Of a stretch of 39,401 nucleotides of DNA, positions 1 through 7,976 are shown piece by piece (the stretch's first letter is position 1; each line of letters begins with the position of its first letter). Below the pieces are notes generated by a model. The model saw only the letters and a list, made by a program, of their open reading frames with translations, did not search any database and was not told the DNA's origin. Made by a program: the position numbers and the translations under genes. The DNA is from a virus. Where the stretch lies: positions 1 through 39,401 of the IMG/VR virus record IMGVR_UViG_3300017763_000052, one strand, 5' to 3'.

Positions 1-148
1 CAAAATGGGTAAAATGGGAGACGATGCTAGAGTAACAGGATGGGAGGCTGTATATCCGCCAAACTTCCAAGGTACAGTAGAAATAGACGGCAGTAAAAAT
101 TACTACAGTTCAAGAATAGGTGGCAAGTTTGCCTTTGGATTTAAGTAA
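1..148 (+). CDS. C-terminal end of an unknown protein (partial)
   Basis: An open frame enters from the left edge (frame beginning at base 2) and ends at a TAA at 146-148. The visible 48 residues end in SSRIGGKFAFGFK and contain no motif I recognise. The stop overlaps the start of the next gene (TAATG), so the two are probably translated together. The start lies outside the window. The product may be a virion or baseplate component given its neighbours, but that is only a guess from position. Confidence 0.6.
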   Translation, partial: KMGKMGDDARVTGWEAVYPPNFQGTVEIDGSKNYYSSRIGGKFAFGFK

Positions 149-1686
149 TGAGAGCAGTAGATTTTCAAAGTTGTCCTAAGACAAAAGCAAAAACTTGTGA
201 GTGCTCTAAGTTAGAGTCTATTACAGAGTCTGAAGAAACTATAAAAGCAATATGTCAATTAGAACATTCACCAGAAGATGTTACAGGATTTGTAAAGTTT
301 AAACAAACATTTGGTGAAGAAACAATAATCAAAGGAATAGTAAAAGGTTTAACTCCTGGATTACATGGTTTCCACATACATGAGTTTGGCGATCTAAGTG
401 ATGGTTGTGCTAGTGCCGGCGGACATTATAATCCAGAAGGTGTGGAACACGGTGGATTAGAACACGGACATGTAGGTGATTTAGGAAACATCAAAGCAGA
501 TGATCAAGGTATTGCAAGATTCCAATTCAAAGCACCGAGAGTACAATTACATGATATAGTAGGCAGAGCAATAGTAATACATGCTGATACAGATGATTTA
601 GGCCAAGGTGCTGACGAAGAAAGCACAAAAACAGGTAACGCAGGTGATAGAGTTGCTTGTGGTGTAATAAGATTAAAAGGTTCTATAGAAGAAGATTACA
701 ATAGAGCATTAAGTGATAAACATTTTAATAGAAATGAACTACCTCAAATAAGAAGAAAACATATTCAAGATTCTGATCTCAAATACAAAGAAGGTAAAAT
801 CAGTATAGATAAAATCAAACCAGTACAAAGCCAACGTGTAGATGGATTAAGTAAAAAAGCAGAAGACGTATTTTTAAAAAATGCAGACAGACCATTTATA
901 GTAGATAGGAAAGGCTATCTCATAAACGGACATCACAGATACGATGCCGCACATATATTAGGTATTAAAAGAGTACCAGCAATAATTATTGATGCTGATA
1001 TAGAAGATGTAATGAAAACTTTTGCACATACTACTAGCGATACAAAAACAATGGCTGAAAATTACTTCCACGATTTATTACGTTCTAAAATGGAAGAAGA
1101 ACTAGATGAAGATTGGAAAAATGTAGCCAGAGCAGGGTTGGCAACAGCCGCATTAGGAATGGGAGTAGCAGGAATGGATAGTGTTGCACCCGATGACTTT
1201 ACTCCAGACAAAGCAAAAGCAACTAAAAGTATGGACGTAAAACGCAATATCACAAAATTAGAAACATCATCTATAGAATATCAAAAATTATATAACAAAT
1301 ATGTAGAAAAATTTACTGATGAAGCTCAGGATAGGTTTGATAGAAATAGTATTACAAAGAAAGCAAAACTCTTTACAGATGTACATTGGACAAAAAAGTT
1401 TCCTTCACATGTAGACTTTAATGAATACTTAGTTAAAGCATATCCTGATAAAGAAAAAGCACAACAAGATTTTAATATAAAAAGCAGTATGCCAAACAAA
1501 GTAGGCGAAAACTTTGCCGACGGTAAAAAGAAAGGTAAGAGTAGACCAGGCCGAGTAAAAAAATCCGGTGCAAGTTGCAAAGGTTCAGTGAGTAGTCTCC
1601 GTGCAAAAGCCAAAAAGTACAGTGGTGAACGTGGTAAAATGTATCACTGGTGTGCCAACATGAAGGGCGGCAAGAAAAAATCCTAA
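148..1686 (+). CDS. Cu/Zn superoxide dismutase fused to ParB-like domain and basic tail
   Basis: A 512-aa multidomain protein. Residues about 30-175 form a complete Cu/Zn superoxide dismutase, which converts superoxide to peroxide and oxygen. The signature GFHIHEFGD is present, with metal ligands H76, H78, H93, H101, H108, D111 and H145, and the active-site Arg in GNAGDRVACGV. Residues about 215-290 resemble a ParB/sulfiredoxin-type nucleotide-binding domain (GYLINGHHRYDAAHILG). The last 60 residues are very basic with a GKMYHWCANMKGGKKK end, like small basic domains seen in marine phage structural proteins. No signal peptide is visible, so it acts in the cytoplasm or is carried in the particle. 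The start overlaps the preceding stop (TAATG). The SOD assignment is firm; the ParB-like call is moderate and the tail's role is unknown. Confidence 0.85.
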   Translation: MRAVDFQSCPKTKAKTCECSKLESITESEETIKAICQLEHSPEDVTGFVKFKQTFGEETIIKGIVKGLTPGLHGFHIHEFGDLSDGCASAGGHYNPEGVEHGGLEHGHVGDLGNIKADDQGIARFQFKAPRVQLHDIVGRAIVIHADTDDLGQGADEESTKTGNAGDRVACGVIRLKGSIEEDYNRALSDKHFNRNELPQIRRKHIQDSDLKYKEGKISIDKIKPVQSQRVDGLSKKAEDVFLKNADRPFIVDRKGYLINGHHRYDAAHILGIKRVPAIIIDADIEDVMKTFAHTTSDTKTMAENYFHDLLRSKMEEELDEDWKNVARAGLATAALGMGVAGMDSVAPDDFTPDKAKATKSMDVKRNITKLETSSIEYQKLYNKYVEKFTDEAQDRFDRNSITKKAKLFTDVHWTKKFPSHVDFNEYLVKAYPDKEKAQQDFNIKSSMPNKVGENFADGKKKGKSRPGRVKKSGASCKGSVSSLRAKAKKYSGERGKMYHWCANMKGGKKKS

Positions 1687-1693
1687 ATAAATA
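1686..1693 (+). promoter_or_regulatory. T4-type late promoter, leaderless
   Basis: AATAAATA octamer directly after the SOD-fusion stop. Only 6 nt separate it from the ATG at 1700. If spaced as in T4 (octamer about -13 to -6), transcription would start at 1699, one base before the start codon. Confidence 0.7.
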
Positions 1694-1699
1694 CTGCTA

Positions 1700-3013
1700 A
1701 TGCAGATTCTCGATATAAACAATCCTTTTGTTAGTTTTCTATCCAGTTGTGGAAAGAAAGATCTGTTGGAACATGTTCCTGCACATACTAAAGATAGTAT
1801 ATATGGCCAATGTACACATTTAGATATATACTGGAGAGAATTAGATAAAGCACACAAATCTTTAAAAACAATTATAGTAATAAGTTTAGACGGCATAGGT
1901 TCTAAAGAATTATTTAATTTGTGGAAAGACAACAAGTATAACTGTAAACCCATTATACCAGAATATATAAAAGAATTTACAGAACCTGTGATACTATTTG
2001 ATAATAGTTCTGAAGGGTTTAGTGATGAATATATGTTTAGTTTTATATCTCAGGTTGTGAACCATTACAATTTAAATTCTGAAAATACTTATTATTGTAA
2101 TAGCAGTATAAACATACAGGATATACAACAACAATTAGGATATACTAACTTCCAATCATTTTATGCAAATAATTTTATGGAAGACAGTATGACAGCATTG
2201 CACGAAGCAATTGAGTATGACTTTAAAGATGGCGATCAACTAGTAGACATAGACACAGACCTACACAGACCGTTTGTGTTCAGTTGTTTAAATAACGCAC
2301 CCAAACATCACAGAACACTTTTACTAGGCTGTATGAGCAAATTAGACCTATTACAAGACGGTTATGTAAGTAGTTCTGATATAGAGTACAATACACTTTA
2401 TAGTGAAACAATTAGGCAACTATCTCAAGATTTAACAAACGCAATAATAGATAAAGAAGACTTTGAAATAGCAATTGACTGGTTAAATAGGCTACAACCA
2501 CACTATCCTATAGTTGCAGATAAAAGAACACAAGACAGTATACATATGAAAGAGTTTGGTGATGATAGTTTTATACAAAATATGCTTAGTTGTGATGTAC
2601 AAGTTATTACAGAAACGTTTTCTAATAATAATTTATTTGTTTCTGAGAAAGTATTCAAGCCTATAGTTATGTGTCAACCATTTATTATACTAGGCAGTAA
2701 TAAAACATATAAGCATTTACAACAATTAGGCTATAATACTTTTGATTATTTAATAGATACTCACAAACTAGACACCACAATGAATAATATTAGTAAAATT
2801 ATTATGGTGTGTGATGCAATACAGCAATTAAAAGAAATTAAATCCAACCCAATAGAGTGGAAAAACTTGCAAGACAAGATTTCTATAGATGTTATTCATA
2901 ATTATAATCTATTTGTTAGCAATTTAAGTACCATTAAAAATAATTCCGCTCTAGGTTTACATGAGTTTCTTGGAATTAGGCCCGGTTATAAGTTACCATT
3001 ACAGAACAAATAA
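1700..3013 (+). CDS. Glycosyltransferase-like protein (GT-B type C-terminus)
   Basis: A 437-aa protein of a family I know only loosely. The C-terminal half has the pattern CLNNAPKHHR, then VITETF, then SEKVFKPIVMCQPFIILG followed by LQQLGYNTFDYLID. An acidic EK pair plus a 'PFIxxG' strand is typical of the nucleotide-sugar-binding half of fucosyltransferase/exostosin-like GT-B enzymes. The minus-strand gene at 36010-37266 shares all these blocks in the same order, so the two are paralogues. The likely role is transfer of a sugar to a phage or host surface structure, by inference. It is expressed from its own late promoter, with no Shine-Dalgarno before the ATG. Confidence 0.6.
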   Translation: MQILDINNPFVSFLSSCGKKDLLEHVPAHTKDSIYGQCTHLDIYWRELDKAHKSLKTIIVISLDGIGSKELFNLWKDNKYNCKPIIPEYIKEFTEPVILFDNSSEGFSDEYMFSFISQVVNHYNLNSENTYYCNSSINIQDIQQQLGYTNFQSFYANNFMEDSMTALHEAIEYDFKDGDQLVDIDTDLHRPFVFSCLNNAPKHHRTLLLGCMSKLDLLQDGYVSSSDIEYNTLYSETIRQLSQDLTNAIIDKEDFEIAIDWLNRLQPHYPIVADKRTQDSIHMKEFGDDSFIQNMLSCDVQVITETFSNNNLFVSEKVFKPIVMCQPFIILGSNKTYKHLQQLGYNTFDYLIDTHKLDTTMNNISKIIMVCDAIQQLKEIKSNPIEWKNLQDKISIDVIHNYNLFVSNLSTIKNNSALGLHEFLGIRPGYKLPLQNK

Positions 3014-3021
3014 GATAAATA
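3014..3021 (+). promoter_or_regulatory. T4-type late promoter, leaderless
   Basis: GATAAATA, 5 nt before the ATG at 3027. The expected start of transcription coincides with the A of that ATG. This settles the start of the small downstream gene, because an upstream in-frame ATG at 2961 lies inside the previous gene and upstream of the promoter. Confidence 0.75.
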
Positions 3022-3026
3022 ACAGT

Positions 3027-3209
3027 ATGAAGATCCACGATATAATATCTGAAACAATGACAGCAGGTTCTGTTGCAACTGTAGTTAAACCACTAAGCAG
3101 TGATGTGCAACGTGTGGTTCAACGTCCTAAGAAGCCTAAGAAAACTAAGTGGGCACACAAAAAACCTGGACCAAAGTCTAAAAAAGAAAGCACAATCATA
3201 AAGAGATAA
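3027..3209 (+). CDS. Small basic protein, possible cleaved virion component
   Basis: A 60-aa protein of unknown function. It begins MKIHDIISETMT and ends in a strongly basic stretch (PKKPKKTKWAHKK, then KSKKES). IISE followed by T fits the T4 prohead protease (gp21) cleavage pattern (I/L-x-E), and the MKI... opening resembles the gene at 5214. I infer a small internal or structural protein that is trimmed during head maturation. An in-frame ATG at 2961 would add 22 residues but lies before the late promoter at 3014, so I chose 3027. Confidence 0.65.
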   Translation: MKIHDIISETMTAGSVATVVKPLSSDVQRVVQRPKKPKKTKWAHKKPGPKSKKESTIIKR

Positions 3210-3210
3210 T

Positions 3211-3429
3211 ATGAAAATGCTTAAAAATAAACATGGTCTAACGGTTGTCAGTTCAAATGAATTCCGCTTTTTTGATAAATTGAAGCACGAAAAAGGTATA
3301 TATGAAGTAGACCTGCAAGAAAAAGAATTGCATATGGCATGCAACCTCAGACAACGTGGATTGGTACTTAAAGTAAATGACAATGGCAAAACGAAATACA
3401 AAATCTACCCTCAACAAGAAACTCTCTAA
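3211..3429 (+). CDS. Small unknown protein
   Basis: A 72-aa protein one base after the previous stop, so very probably in the same transcript. It is rich in Lys and Glu and has no recognisable motif; residues 20-55 alternate charged and hydrophobic residues as in a small alpha/beta fold. Its last 53 bases overlap the next gene in another frame. Function unknown. Confidence 0.55.
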   Translation: MKMLKNKHGLTVVSSNEFRFFDKLKHEKGIYEVDLQEKELHMACNLRQRGLVLKVNDNGKTKYKIYPQQETL

Positions 3430-3877
3430 GAAGAAAAAAGCAGAATTAGTCAATAAACTTGATAATGCTGTTAAGAGTATAAGCAAACGAAACCTTTATT
3501 TTGTTAGTGGTAATAAAGACAGATATTTTTCTGTAGTTGACAGCACAACTAAAAAGCCAATTTTTAAAGAGATACCTATTTCAGAAGCGGCTCAGTTGAT
3601 TGTTAGACTTTGCAATACTACATCAAAAACAAAAATCAATAAAGTTAAAGGTACTATAGAAAATCTTTTGATTAAAAATGGTAACGAATTAAACAAACAT
3701 ATAAATGACTTATTCTTTTACAACCATACAATTAGAACAACTAAAGACATGAATAAACTAATTATAACAGAAGCAAGAAAGGATATGTCTCTTAATTATT
3801 ACTATAAAGTCAAAGATGATATGATTTGCCAAATCCAAAACCAGTTCACAGAAGTAATCGATTATAAAAAAATGTAA
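3377..3877 (+). CDS. Unknown lysine-rich protein
   Basis: A 166-aa protein starting within the end of the upstream gene. There are two close candidate starts, ATG at 3377 (MTM) and ATG at 3383 (MAKRN...); neither has a clear ribosome-binding site. The first 20 residues are very basic and may bind nucleic acid. The middle (YFVSGNKDRYFSVVDSTTKK) looks like a beta hairpin and the rest is mainly helical. It immediately precedes a probable virion gene in a late region. No family recognised. Confidence 0.6.
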   Translation: MTMAKRNTKSTLNKKLSKKKKAELVNKLDNAVKSISKRNLYFVSGNKDRYFSVVDSTTKKPIFKEIPISEAAQLIVRLCNTTSKTKINKVKGTIENLLIKNGNELNKHINDLFFYNHTIRTTKDMNKLIITEARKDMSLNYYYKVKDDMICQIQNQFTEVIDYKKM

Positions 3878-3893
3878 ATTTTTTGATGTTTTT

Positions 3894-3901
3894 GATAAAT
3901 A
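3894..3901 (+). promoter_or_regulatory. T4-type late promoter
   Basis: GATAAATA preceded by a T-rich stretch. The start codon is at 3935, giving a leader of about 28 nt with a weak GGGA ribosome site at 3924-3927. This is one of the late promoters with an ordinary leader. Confidence 0.7.
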
Positions 3902-3934
3902 CATTTAACAATTATAATTTTATCGGGAATAATT

Positions 3935-5212
3935 ATGAGAATTACAAATTTCAAAAAAACAGGTAGTGCTAAGTTTAAAGAACTTAATCAGTACCTCAAA
4001 GAAAATCACGGTGTTAAAATCACTGGATTTCATTCTAGAAATAAACTAGAAAACGTAAGAGAACAGGCTGAAAGCCATGTTGTTAGATTAAGAAATACTA
4101 ACAAGAAGTTTAACTTAGATCCAGAGTATGCAAAGTACTTAGGTGTTAAAGACGTTATTGATGTCATGCTTGAAGAAGGTATGTATGTTGAAAGTCCTGC
4201 TATGCAAGAAATGAAACAAATGATCAATGATGGTATTCAACAACTTATGGATTCAGGCTATACAGTTGACGAAGCAAGTTCAGAGTGTATGAATAGATTC
4301 AGACAAGATTCCCGATTTGCACATGACGATGAATTTGTTTTACCAATCGTACTTAAAGCGGCTAAAGATTATATGGAAGCCTGTGGTATGAAATCAGAAG
4401 ATGCTCCACAATTCCCATCAACCGATATCAATGAATACTTGTTCCAAGAGATGGCTAGAGAAGTTGGAATGGAATTAGACAATGTAGATACACTAAAAGC
4501 AATTGAAGAAAAACTAGGCATGTTTGCAGAAGTAAGTGGCAAAAGCAGAGATGCAGTTGTTGGCTTCTTAAACGGTTTAGAAGAAGATGCAGTAGGCGGC
4601 GGAATTCAAATGTTTGGTAAAAAAGTTGCAGAACAAAACAAATTTACAGGTGCTAGAAAAGATGCTATTGCACAAGGTAAAGAAGAGTTTGAAGTAGACG
4701 GTGAAACTTACAAAATTACAGGCGATACTAAAGACGAAAAGAAACAAGCAAAAGAAAGCATGTTTGATGACATCATCGATGACATGATTTCAGAATCAAC
4801 TGTTGAAGAAGCAGAAGTTGTAATGGCGGCAAGAGCATTAAGTGATGATATTCAAGATCAAATTGAAAGACTTGGTAGAATGCAAAATGAAGATATTCCT
4901 GCTATTGCTGATCAGATGAGAGCAGAGTTTGGTGCAGAGGCGGCCCAAAGTTTTGGTAACGCCATGAATGCCGCTCTAGAGGCTCACTTAGGTAATTCTA
5001 AATCTACTAAAGCAGAGATGGACAATGCTATTGGAACTATAACAGGCGAAGCACCTGCAAGTGCTCCAGCAGGTGATATGGGTTTAGGTGAACCTGAAGC
5101 ACCAATGGATATGCCAGCAGATGACATGTCAATGGATGCACCAGTAGATAACGTACCAGCCGCGGCAGGACCAGAGGAAGAGCCACTAGGTAGAGCACCA
5201 GTAGAGGTGTAA
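3935..5212 (+). CDS. Probable virion structural protein
   Basis: A 425-aa acidic protein that I do not recognise by name. The N-terminal 60 residues are basic (MRITNFKKTGSAKFKELNQ). Residues 60-330 are helical and rich in Glu, Asp, Met and Ala. The last 60 residues are a low-complexity Ala/Pro/Met/Asp tail (PMDMPADDMSMDAPVDN) of the kind found on phage scaffold or decorating proteins. It is read from a late promoter, and the gene at 5214 follows by one base. Late expression and composition suggest a virion or assembly role; this is inference. Confidence 0.65.
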   Translation: MRITNFKKTGSAKFKELNQYLKENHGVKITGFHSRNKLENVREQAESHVVRLRNTNKKFNLDPEYAKYLGVKDVIDVMLEEGMYVESPAMQEMKQMINDGIQQLMDSGYTVDEASSECMNRFRQDSRFAHDDEFVLPIVLKAAKDYMEACGMKSEDAPQFPSTDINEYLFQEMAREVGMELDNVDTLKAIEEKLGMFAEVSGKSRDAVVGFLNGLEEDAVGGGIQMFGKKVAEQNKFTGARKDAIAQGKEEFEVDGETYKITGDTKDEKKQAKESMFDDIIDDMISESTVEEAEVVMAARALSDDIQDQIERLGRMQNEDIPAIADQMRAEFGAEAAQSFGNAMNAALEAHLGNSKSTKAEMDNAIGTITGEAPASAPAGDMGLGEPEAPMDMPADDMSMDAPVDNVPAAAGPEEEPLGRAPVEV

Positions 5213-5213
5213 C

Positions 5214-5558
5214 ATGAAAATATCTGAAGTATTGCTATTTGAAGCATACTTTGATGATCTTAAAGTAGCAGTACTTGATAGATTAGCACAGTTTGTAGGC
5301 TCAGACAAAAACGAAATATCCACAGAAGAATTTAGAGATGCTCTAGCAAGTGACGGTTTTCTAATGAGTGCCGAAGAACTAGTTAAGGCTTTAGATCAAA
5401 TGGACGTAGTACAAAGTGCAACAATTGATACTATTACACCTAAAGGCAAAATACCAAATGATATGGTTGACCCAGAACAAGAATTAGACCAAGTTGATGT
5501 TGGTGCTATGGCTGGCGACCAGGCTATGTCTGCCGTTAAAGACAACCTCCCACAATAA
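5214..5558 (+). CDS. Probable small virion protein ending MSAVKDNLPQ
   Basis: A 114-aa acidic protein one base after the upstream gene, so co-transcribed and probably translationally coupled. The start MKISEVLLFEAYF contains LFE-A, a fit to the T4 prohead protease site (L/I-x-E). Residues 30-60 look like a small helical EF-hand or winged-helix-like unit, but I cannot name a family. Its last 10 codons, stop and following late promoter recur as an identical 47-bp copy at the end of the next gene. The name is inferred from late expression and context. Confidence 0.65.
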   Translation: MKISEVLLFEAYFDDLKVAVLDRLAQFVGSDKNEISTEEFRDALASDGFLMSAEELVKALDQMDVVQSATIDTITPKGKIPNDMVDPEQELDQVDVGAMAGDQAMSAVKDNLPQ

Positions 5559-5572
5559 CTAACAAATAAATA
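5526..5572 (+). repeat. 47-bp direct repeat, copy 1
   Basis: This run is identical to 6785-6831. It encodes the end of the upstream protein (MSAVKDNLPQ, stop) and continues through the late promoter octamer AATAAATA. With one synonymous Ala difference (GCT versus GCC) the match extends to 50 bp (5523-5572). It lies in the same reading phase in both copies. Confidence 0.95.
5565..5572 (+). promoter_or_regulatory. T4-type late promoter, leaderless (repeat copy 1)
   Basis: AATAAATA at the end of the direct repeat, 6 nt before the ATG at 5579. There is no ribosome site between it and the start. Confidence 0.75.
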
Positions 5573-5578
5573 TTGTTC

Positions 5579-6817
5579 ATGACTTTTAAAATACCCAAGG
5601 AAATGCCTTGCAATTTTTGTATTGCACCGTTTATATCCACAAGGCCGGACGTAAGACATCAGAACAGTCCTTGTGCCTATGGTGCTTTAGATATTAAACA
5701 ACCACAACTAAATGCCAAAAAGAAATGGCATAGTGAAGAACTAAACAATCTCAGACAACAATTTATAAACAACGAACAGCCAGATGCCTGCAACAGGTGT
5801 TGGTTTGAAGAAGAGGCTGGCAAAAGCAGTTTAAGACAACGTTTATTACAGTATCAACCTAATGCATATCAAGATTTAATTATCACTGGTAGGTGGTACG
5901 ATGGTCCTTTATCTATTACATTCAAGTCCAGTAATGTTTGTAACCTAGCATGTAGAAGTTGCGGTGCTCATGACAGTAATCAGTTTGATAAAGAAGGTGC
6001 TACATATCTAAAAGAATACAACAATAGAGGACAATACATAGCAAATCACAAACCAGAGCATGTCAATATGATAGACTATATAACTATTTGCGACAATTTA
6101 CGACATTTAGAATTCTTTGGTGGTGAACCTTTATTAAACATTACACAATTTGAACTACTAGAACATTTAGTTGAATCAGGCAGAAGTAAAGATATAACAT
6201 TGTATTACAACACCAACGCAACTAACACACCCACAGAACGTTTACAACGAGCATGGAAAGAATTTAAAAGTATAGAAATAAGTTGTAGCATTGATGGTAT
6301 CAAAGATAAATTTGAATATTTAAGATATCCAGGTAAGTGGAGTACACTAGAATCAACTTTAGATAATTTACAAAATATGAACTTAGGTATTCCTACAAGG
6401 ATAGTAGGCAACATGACTACAAGTATTACTAATGTATGCGACACAACAGAAATTTATGAATGGCAAAAAGAAAGGTTTGGTGAGTATCCGTACAACTCCA
6501 TGGTTGACATGCCATCTTATATGAGCATAAAGAATATACCAGATGAATACAAAAATCAAATCAGTTCACATCTAAGTATGTCTGAGGTCAGAGATTACTT
6601 GAATATAGATATACAATATCCAAATGCATTCAGAGAATGGATTAAATGGATGAAAAGAATGGACAAGTATAGGGAACAAAACTTTATAACCACATTCCCT
6701 AAACTATATAATATAATCAAAAAAGATTGGGATTCAGTTATTGACTTAGCAGATCCTAGACCAGACTTTGATATATTTGGTGCCATGTCTGCCGTTAAAG
6801 ACAACCTCCCACAATAA
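5579..6817 (+). CDS. Radical SAM protein with auxiliary Cys cluster (twitch/SPASM-like)
   Basis: A 412-aa radical SAM enzyme. CNLACRSC at residues 121-128 gives the CxxxCxxC that binds the catalytic 4Fe-4S cluster, and FFGGEPLLN is the SAM-contacting GGE motif. Further cysteines lie at C11/C14 (CNFC), C32 and C71/C74 (CNRC), suggesting a second iron-sulfur cluster as in twitch/SPASM peptide-modifying enzymes; the substrate is unknown. I chose the ATG at 5579; a TTG six bases earlier overlaps the promoter spacing. The protein ends MSAVKDNLPQ, exactly like the upstream gene, because of the direct repeat. It looks like an inserted cargo gene with its own late promoter. Confidence 0.85.
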   Translation: MTFKIPKEMPCNFCIAPFISTRPDVRHQNSPCAYGALDIKQPQLNAKKKWHSEELNNLRQQFINNEQPDACNRCWFEEEAGKSSLRQRLLQYQPNAYQDLIITGRWYDGPLSITFKSSNVCNLACRSCGAHDSNQFDKEGATYLKEYNNRGQYIANHKPEHVNMIDYITICDNLRHLEFFGGEPLLNITQFELLEHLVESGRSKDITLYYNTNATNTPTERLQRAWKEFKSIEISCSIDGIKDKFEYLRYPGKWSTLESTLDNLQNMNLGIPTRIVGNMTTSITNVCDTTEIYEWQKERFGEYPYNSMVDMPSYMSIKNIPDEYKNQISSHLSMSEVRDYLNIDIQYPNAFREWIKWMKRMDKYREQNFITTFPKLYNIIKKDWDSVIDLADPRPDFDIFGAMSAVKDNLPQ

Positions 6818-6831
6818 CTAACAAATAAATA
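6785..6831 (+). repeat. 47-bp direct repeat, copy 2
   Basis: Second copy of 5526-5572, 1259 bp downstream. It encodes the last 10 residues of the radical SAM protein, its stop codon and the late promoter for the SGNH gene. The two copies exactly bracket the radical SAM gene. Confidence 0.95.
6824..6831 (+). promoter_or_regulatory. T4-type late promoter, leaderless (repeat copy 2)
   Basis: AATAAATA, 5 nt before the ATG at 6837. The predicted transcript start equals the first base of the start codon. Confidence 0.75.
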
Positions 6832-6836
6832 CAAGC

Positions 6837-7949
6837 ATGGATGATAGATTACTTCGTGCGGCTCAGCATATTGACAAAGAATACTTTGAACAATTTAATG
6901 TAAGTTACCCAGAAATGGCACTTAAATTTAATAAGGCTATTACTAGAGGTGGCGATCCTGATAATTACAAAGACGAAGACTTGTTAGAAACTACACTACA
7001 GATGCGTAGAGAACAAAAAAACGAGTATACAGTACAAGCAGAAAAGTTACCAACCGAAGTTCCTTATTTAAGTTTAGATGTTGCAAATGAGCAAATAGAA
7101 GATTTAAAAATGTCACTAAGTAGCCCAGCATTTACTAAAGACTTTGATGAGAATATACTTGATCCTATAACCAAACGTTTGTATAAACGTGTACAAGAAC
7201 AAACATACAAGTATAAAGAATTACTTAACGTCGATAAACAAGGCTGGTATGATCAATTTCCTAAATTTACATACAGATTAAACAAACAAGGAAGTCGTAA
7301 TAATTTTGATTTTGAAGATCTAACAGAAAATGAATTCATACCTGTGTTTGGCGATAGCAATACTGTTGGTATGGGTTTGCCCGTTAGTGAACTTTGGCAC
7401 AGTAAATTAAATGAAGAATTGCCAATCTACAATGCTGGTGCTATATGTGGAAATTTAATGGATGCATATATGCTATTAGTGTCTATGTATAAAACTAAAA
7501 AGTTTAAAAAAACATATATTTGCATTCCGCATTCAGATAGATTCTCAGCAGTTTCGGATAACGGCATCATCGAAGGCTTAACTCCAGCAAAACATTGGTT
7601 TCTAAAGCAGTTTGAACATTCAGACATTGTTTTAAATAACAATACAAGACAGATGTATAGATGGGTAGCATTACAAGGCATTATAAATTTTTGTTTATTA
7701 AACAACATTGAAGTACGTTTATTTGATAAAAATACTTTTGCTACTGTTACTTGGTGTACAGAAAATGAATTATATGTTCCTAACTGGATGTTTGTATTTA
7801 AAAATATGATCAAAGGCGTTAAATTAGTAAATGAATGCAATGCTGATATAACACAATGGCCTAAACATGTTGCTAGAGACCATCAACACTTTGGTACATT
7901 ATGGCACGATAAAATAGCAGAATATATGTTGACAACTAAAGCAATATAG
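6837..7949 (+). CDS. SGNH/GDSL-type hydrolase-like protein
   Basis: A 370-aa protein. The C-terminal 210 residues have SGNH hydrolase blocks: FGDSNTVGMG at 171-180 supplies the block I serine (S174), NAGAICGN a block II glycine, and ARDHQHFG near the end the block V Asp-x-x-His pair. Such enzymes hydrolyse esters, for example acyl or acetyl groups on lipids and polysaccharides. The N-terminal 160 residues are charged, helical and unrecognised, and may attach it to a particle. No signal peptide. It is expressed from the repeat-borne late promoter. A possible role is sugar or O-antigen deacetylation during adsorption, or lipid ester cleavage; neither can be shown here. Confidence 0.7.
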   Translation: MDDRLLRAAQHIDKEYFEQFNVSYPEMALKFNKAITRGGDPDNYKDEDLLETTLQMRREQKNEYTVQAEKLPTEVPYLSLDVANEQIEDLKMSLSSPAFTKDFDENILDPITKRLYKRVQEQTYKYKELLNVDKQGWYDQFPKFTYRLNKQGSRNNFDFEDLTENEFIPVFGDSNTVGMGLPVSELWHSKLNEELPIYNAGAICGNLMDAYMLLVSMYKTKKFKKTYICIPHSDRFSAVSDNGIIEGLTPAKHWFLKQFEHSDIVLNNNTRQMYRWVALQGIINFCLLNNIEVRLFDKNTFATVTWCTENELYVPNWMFVFKNMIKGVKLVNECNADITQWPKHVARDHQHFGTLWHDKIAEYMLTTKAI

Positions 7950-7957
7950 TATATAAT
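7929..7957 (+). promoter_or_regulatory. Perfect sigma-70 consensus promoter
   Basis: TTGACA at 7929-7934, a 17-bp spacer, then TATAAT at 7952-7957. It overlaps the end of the SGNH gene. Transcription would begin about 7964, just ahead of a GAGG ribosome site at 7965-7968 and the ATG at 7977. This suggests early expression of the exonuclease by unmodified host RNA polymerase. Confidence 0.85.
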
Positions 7958-7976
7958 ATACATTGAGGACAAATAC

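Noticed and set aside
3253-3486. Minus-strand open frames opposite the small genes at 3.1-3.5 kb.
   Set aside because: They are antisense shadows, rich in Phe/Leu/Ser as expected opposite Lys/Glu-rich genes, with no promoter or ribosome site.
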